NCBI GenBank assembly: GCA_015680685.1
Contig: MNCI01010461.1
Coordinates: forward strand, 1,669 to 65,668
DNA: 64,000 nucleotides
Reading direction: 5' to 3'
Source: Gnetum montanum
Taxonomy: Eukaryota > Streptophyta > Gnetopsida > Gnetales > Gnetaceae
The notes below the pieces were generated by a model. That model was not told the origin of the DNA. It did no database searches and saw only the letters and a list, made by a program, of their open reading frames with translations. Of this stretch, positions 60,160 to 64,000 are shown in pieces. Within the stretch, counting starts at the first letter, position 1. Each line of letters starts with the position of its first letter. Made by a program: the position numbers and the translations under genes.

Positions 60160-61445
60160 AAAACCTCATCAAATCTAGACGAAACTAGTCAAAACCTTGA
60201 GATTTGGTGTTTCCATGTTGGGGGAGGCTTCATTCACATTGAGCATCTCATTCCCATAATGGATGGATGGAGAGGAAGCTAAAAATGACCTAAATTGATT
60301 GCCTAGTAGCCATTATTCAAAGCTCAATGATCCTTGGACCCTCTCAGAACCCTCTGGAGCTTTCAAAAGCCTCAAAAGTGGTTAAATATGGTACAAAATT
60401 GTCATCCCCTCTCATCTATGCTAGGGCCATCATGGAAAACATGGAAGAAAGTGAGGATACTAGATAAGGCACTTAGAAACCTCCAAACTCCTAAATCTTA
60501 GCACCTAGTATCGATTGTCAACATTGGCAACCCTGAAGGCTAACATGCATGGTCGATTGGCTATCGATCTAGCCTACACTTTCTTAGTTAAGGGGGACCT
60601 CTTCCATGCTGAGCATCCTAGTCTTAGCATGGATGAAAGGAAGGAAGCCAAAACTATTTAGGTTTGCATGTAGTTTGACTTCCGAAAGCAACCCAATCCT
60701 TTTGGAAGTCATTTAAAATGACCAAAACTTGTCCCCTTTGGGTTCTACATACTAAGGAGGATCCCATCCATGCTAAGAATCCTACCCTTAATGTGGATGA
60801 AGGGGTAAAAGCCTTAAAACCCTCTCATAGCCTTCAAAATGACTAGATTTTGACCTTAAACATTAATAGGCAACATTATCAACCATATAGACACTCATGC
60901 ATAGTCAAAATCAACCATGAAAAGCTAAAAAACCCTTCCCCTGAATCTTCCACACTAGGCATAGAAGATCCAACATGGAAAAAAATGAGAAAGCTCAAAA
61001 ATTACCTAATAATCATTTCAATTACTAAATTTTAACATTGGACGTCAACAATCAACACTGGCTACCTTAAAAGCCTGCATGCATAGCCAGGAATGAGGGA
61101 AAGTTGCAAAAAGAAAGGTTCCCTTATTCCTCCACAGAGGGAATCACTTCTTCCATATTTCCTAGCATGGAAGAAAGGGGAAACTTTGGAAGGACTCCAA
61201 AACAACCTCTAGAAATCTTGAATGAACACCAAAAAGCCCTATGTGTGTCCTAAAACATTATTTGCACATCGTAGGGCTCTTAGACCTATTCAAATTAACC
61301 ATTAAGAGCCAGAAAACCTTTCCCCCTAATCTTCCACATTCAACATGAAAAAACTAACATGGAAAAAGGGGAGGAACACCAAAAATCATCTTACCAACCA
61401 TGAAACAACCAAAATTTGACACTAGGTAGTAATAGTCAACACTGG
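60160..61445. repeat. Degenerate tandem repeats in the presumed 3' LTR of D
   Basis: Four or so units of about 300 bases, each with wording like CATGCTGAGCATCCTAGTCT or CATGCTAAGAATCCTACCCT, then ATGGATGAA-GGG, then a phrase with GTCAACA and TGGC (60510, 60860, 61040, 61430). Similar wording is in 45640-46200. Satellite-like expansion of U3 is known in large plant gypsy LTRs. Element E is inserted at its right end. Confidence 0.5.
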
Positions 61446-62283
61446 TGATGAAGTGTCATTAGTCGATGGGTCAACTAGGTCGTGTATACGCGGCCACGTC
61501 ACGCAAAGCCTATTTCAGCCTATAAATAAGAATGCCTTCCGCCTCATTTAGGTACCTTTTTAGTCAGTTTTAGCGAAGCTCTTGCAGTTTTTTCCCGTAA
61601 GAGATAGAATATTTTCCAAGTGCCCGCAGCAGGTGTAAGAAAAGTGACCGGCTCTTTATTCGAGCGTTGATGTATCTGAGCCCATTGGCGTGAATGGCAA
61701 TAAAGACGAACTCTTTAAGCATTCCTTGTAGCATTTGGACTTAGTCATTTAATACATTCATTAGTTTAATATGTTTATGCTTTGATAGTTACTTAAGTTT
61801 CTACTATTGTATTGTAATCGGTTTCACTCTCTTATAAGTTCGTAAAGACCATAAGTACGACCATCTTAAATGTAAACCCAACACTTGGTAACCCAGTGAT
61901 GCTTAACATCTGGTAACCCAGTAGTGTTTAGGGGATGCTCAGAACGTGCCCGAAAGATGGGATCAGATACTTATGCTAGGAGCAGTTAAGATTTAGATTA
62001 AGATAGTCTTAGATTACTTAATACTCTAGCCTTACTTTCAAAGATAATTAGACACCAAAAGATAAGTAAAAAGCTATAAAAATCATTAGTCTTAATCTCA
62101 CTTAACCATCGCAAACAAAACGTCACAAGTGGGATTAGGAAGACAATGACCATTCTAACCCAAGGTTTCACTGGTTAAAGTCTAGTGTATGTTAAGTGCT
62201 TACAGTCTACGAAATTCGACCGAGTCGCGTGTGAATGCCTGTGATTCATATGGTTGGGCATAGGGGTACCTAGCCACTCATCA
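61446..62283 (+). repeat. 5' LTR of element E (838 bp)
   Basis: It begins TGATGAAGTG and ends ACTCATCA. TATA box CTATAAATAAG at 61520-61530, only about 75 bases from the LTR start. U3 has GTGTATACGCGGCCACGTCACG-like wording (22 bases, 61482-61503) rather than GATATC palindromes. AATAAAG (61700) is a candidate polyadenylation signal. The GGTAACCCAG block occurs twice (61884, 61912). Confidence 0.9.
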
Positions 62284-62303
62284 TTGGTGCCATTGTCAGG
62301 GAC
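62284..62303 (+). other. Primer binding site of element E
   Basis: TTGGTGCCATTGTCAGGGAC follows the LTR end without a gap. It matches the outer element's site at 17 of 20 bases. Confidence 0.85.
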
Positions 62304-62449
62304 TATTAGTCTTACATGCATCATCTAACCTTAGTGAAATTATCATTCAAGTCATTGGAACAGACCAAGGATAGAAACATTTACGCATGCTAGGCAGCTT
62401 AAAGTAAATAGTAAGGTACATCGATTACATGGACCATCTAACGTCCAAC

Positions 62450-64000
62450 ATGTCTTCGCACAGGAGAGAGGTATCCAACCCACCGATGCCACAAGAATGT
62501 CAGGTGGTATACAAGCATCTTGATGAATATGTCTCTAACTTCACATTCATCCTATATTAGGATGAGCATCTACGATGGTGGGACATGGAAGGTAACATCG
62601 TACTACCGCCCGATGGATTGGCTCCTGAAATGCTATTTCACAATCTTGGCAGACTAGGCATCCAAGACCGTGGAGTGGAGTATGTCATGGAGGACCATGA
62701 CTACCGGGACTATCATCCCACTAAGGCTAAACGAGCACAAGACTAACAGTAGGTGGAAAGATATGAACACTTGAAGGGGAAACAATTCAGTAAGCCCTTA
62801 TTCTCGCAAGGGTTGCATGATGATGGGGATCCCATCTTTCATGATACCCATTCGACCGAACTTCCCTTGGGGTAGTAGATCCTTCAGTCCATCATTCAAA
62901 ATAAGCCTCTAAGTGACCAAGATCCTCAAGGGGATGGAGGGTCACGTAGCAAGGATGGGCAGGATGATCGAGGCCGTCATCAAGGTAGAGGGGAAGATCG
63001 AGGCTGTGATACCTCTCCTTCTTCTCCATCCTCTCGCTCTCCTATACCTTCATCCAGCTCAGGCTCTGATTGTAACTGGGGTAGAAAGGAGTGAAAGAAT
63101 GGTAGTAAAAAGGTTTAGAAGGGACAATGTAAGGAAATGCGTGACCAATCACGCGATGCTCACTGGCATGAAAGGAGGGGTAGCCGGAATTGTCACAGAC
63201 ATCATGGTCCTTAGCAGAACTATGACTCGAATAAGCCATTGTTGGCTACTTGGAGCATGTTCCAGATTGCTGAGGTAGTTCAGATCCCTAGTAGGCATGT
63301 GAAGGATAGCTAGATCAAGCATGTTGATATGAACAACATCCCCAGATTTGAAGGAAGATACAATTGTGATCCACAGACTCACCTGCAGGTGTTCCATGAC
63401 ACCTGCACCCTGCAAAACATTGACAATGATTGGCAGAAGCTAAAGCTGTTCCCTCACACACTCATCAAGGAAGCAGAGAACTGGTACCAGTCCTTGGAAC
63501 TAGAATCAATCAGAAGGTGGAGTATGATGCTTGAGATTTTCAATGACAAGTATCAAATGTACTCCAGAGTGGCGAACCTGAGACGTCAGATCCAAGGGTG
63601 GAAGTAAGGTAATCATGAACCCTTGGATGTAGCCATGAGCAGATACTATTCACTGCTACATCAGTGCCCTAGTCATGGCTACTCTCAGTGGGCACAGCTT
63701 TTCCACATCATTGATGGGCTCCATTTTGAAACGCAAAAGACCCTTGGCATGTACGCCCAAGGACGACTGTCAGAGCTAAGGGCCTATCAATTGTAGTGCC
63801 TCATTAGACAGGTGGCCAAAAAGGAAGGAGAACTTAGAAAGAAGGAGAGTGTAGAAGAATTTAATTGTGATCCCTCCATCAGAAAGAGGGAGGTCCAATT
63901 CTATGACAAGGAGGAGAAATCACCACTGGAAGCAGCGGTGAATCGAAAGACCTTGCCTTTACAAAAGTTTACATCTAAAATATCGGCAAAGGTTGATAAG
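62450..64000 (+). pseudogene. gag of element E (stops present, runs off the window)
   Basis: It starts MSSHRREVSNPPMPQE at 62450. Blocks: KHLDEYVSNFTFIL, DMEGNIVLPPDG, an Asp/Arg/Ser-rich low-complexity section (62890-63250), DMNNIPRFEGRYN (about 63329), HTLIKEAENWYQSLELESI (about 63454-63510), LGMYAQGRLSELRAYQL (about 63746) and REVQFYDKEE (63889). In-frame stops include TAG at 62558 and at 62750; the first is at the same place as a TAG in the outer element. It would encode the particle protein. The protease and pol lie beyond the window. Confidence 0.85.

Larger units (their letters stand above)
61446..64000 (+). mobile_element. Element E: gypsy element, 5' part only
   Basis: 5' LTR (61446-62283), primer site (62284-62303), leader and gag (62450 onward) in one orientation; the rest lies beyond the window. 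It is the least decayed copy here and lets the outer-element gag be read across its insertion. The left flank is ACTGG. Confidence 0.9.

Noticed and set aside
1-64000. tRNA, rRNA and organelle-derived DNA
   Set aside because: No complete cloverleaf, rRNA block or plastid or mitochondrial gene was recognised; the only tRNA-like signs are the SINE A and B boxes.

Overview
The window is nuclear DNA of a land plant with a large, repeat-rich genome. A conifer or other gymnosperm is plausible but not proven. The evidence is one clearly spliced nuclear gene for an organellar protein, many Ty3/gypsy-type LTR retroelements inserted into one another, SINE-like copies, and no bacterial-style gene organisation. 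Three assembly gaps (12849-13355, 24697-24841, 47217-47659) and two single Ns (17221, 49980) interrupt it.

The only intact cellular gene I can support is a mitochondrial-type ribosome recycling factor on the minus strand (5815-11348; eight exons, 274 codons plus stop). All eight exon joins agree in reading phase with GT-AG introns, and one exon is only 22 nt long.

Nearly everything else is one superfamily of Ogre/Tat/Athila-like gypsy elements. Their LTRs begin TGATGA and end CTCATCA. The layers, left to right, are: element A (1-5108, +, 5' end outside the window); the RRF gene; a large outer element (12165-35708, +, target-site duplication GTATC) with gag, protease, RT, RNase H and integrase, all broken by stops. 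The outer element is itself split by an insertion in its 5' LTR (12849-15372), by element B in its gag (16972-26146, minus, duplication CCTTG), by a copia-like solo LTR in RT (29139-29791) and by a solo LTR in integrase (31408-32471). B carries a further solo LTR (23674-24522, duplication ACTGG). To the right are an older degraded element F (about 37540-40440), the reverse-oriented gag-only derivative C (40501-45510), element D (about 45510-61445), which has solo LTRs at 49573 and 54534, and the 5' part of a fresher element E (61446 to the window end).

The most interesting content is what these elements carry beyond gag-pol. A and B lack a visible pol. Downstream of their gag or spacer region they carry a sense ORF of about 930 codons: basic N-terminus, globular domain, Pro/Gln-rich linker, long coiled coil. 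It is preceded by its own TATA box and by GATATC palindromes like those in the LTRs. D carries a different extra gene in the antisense direction (53195-59399), apparently with several introns and also ending in a coiled coil. The LTRs share a hypervariable palindrome block just upstream of TATA; its sequence has been replaced wholesale between subfamilies (GCGATATCGC type, GTCACGTACGTGAC type, TCTAATTATTAGA array type).
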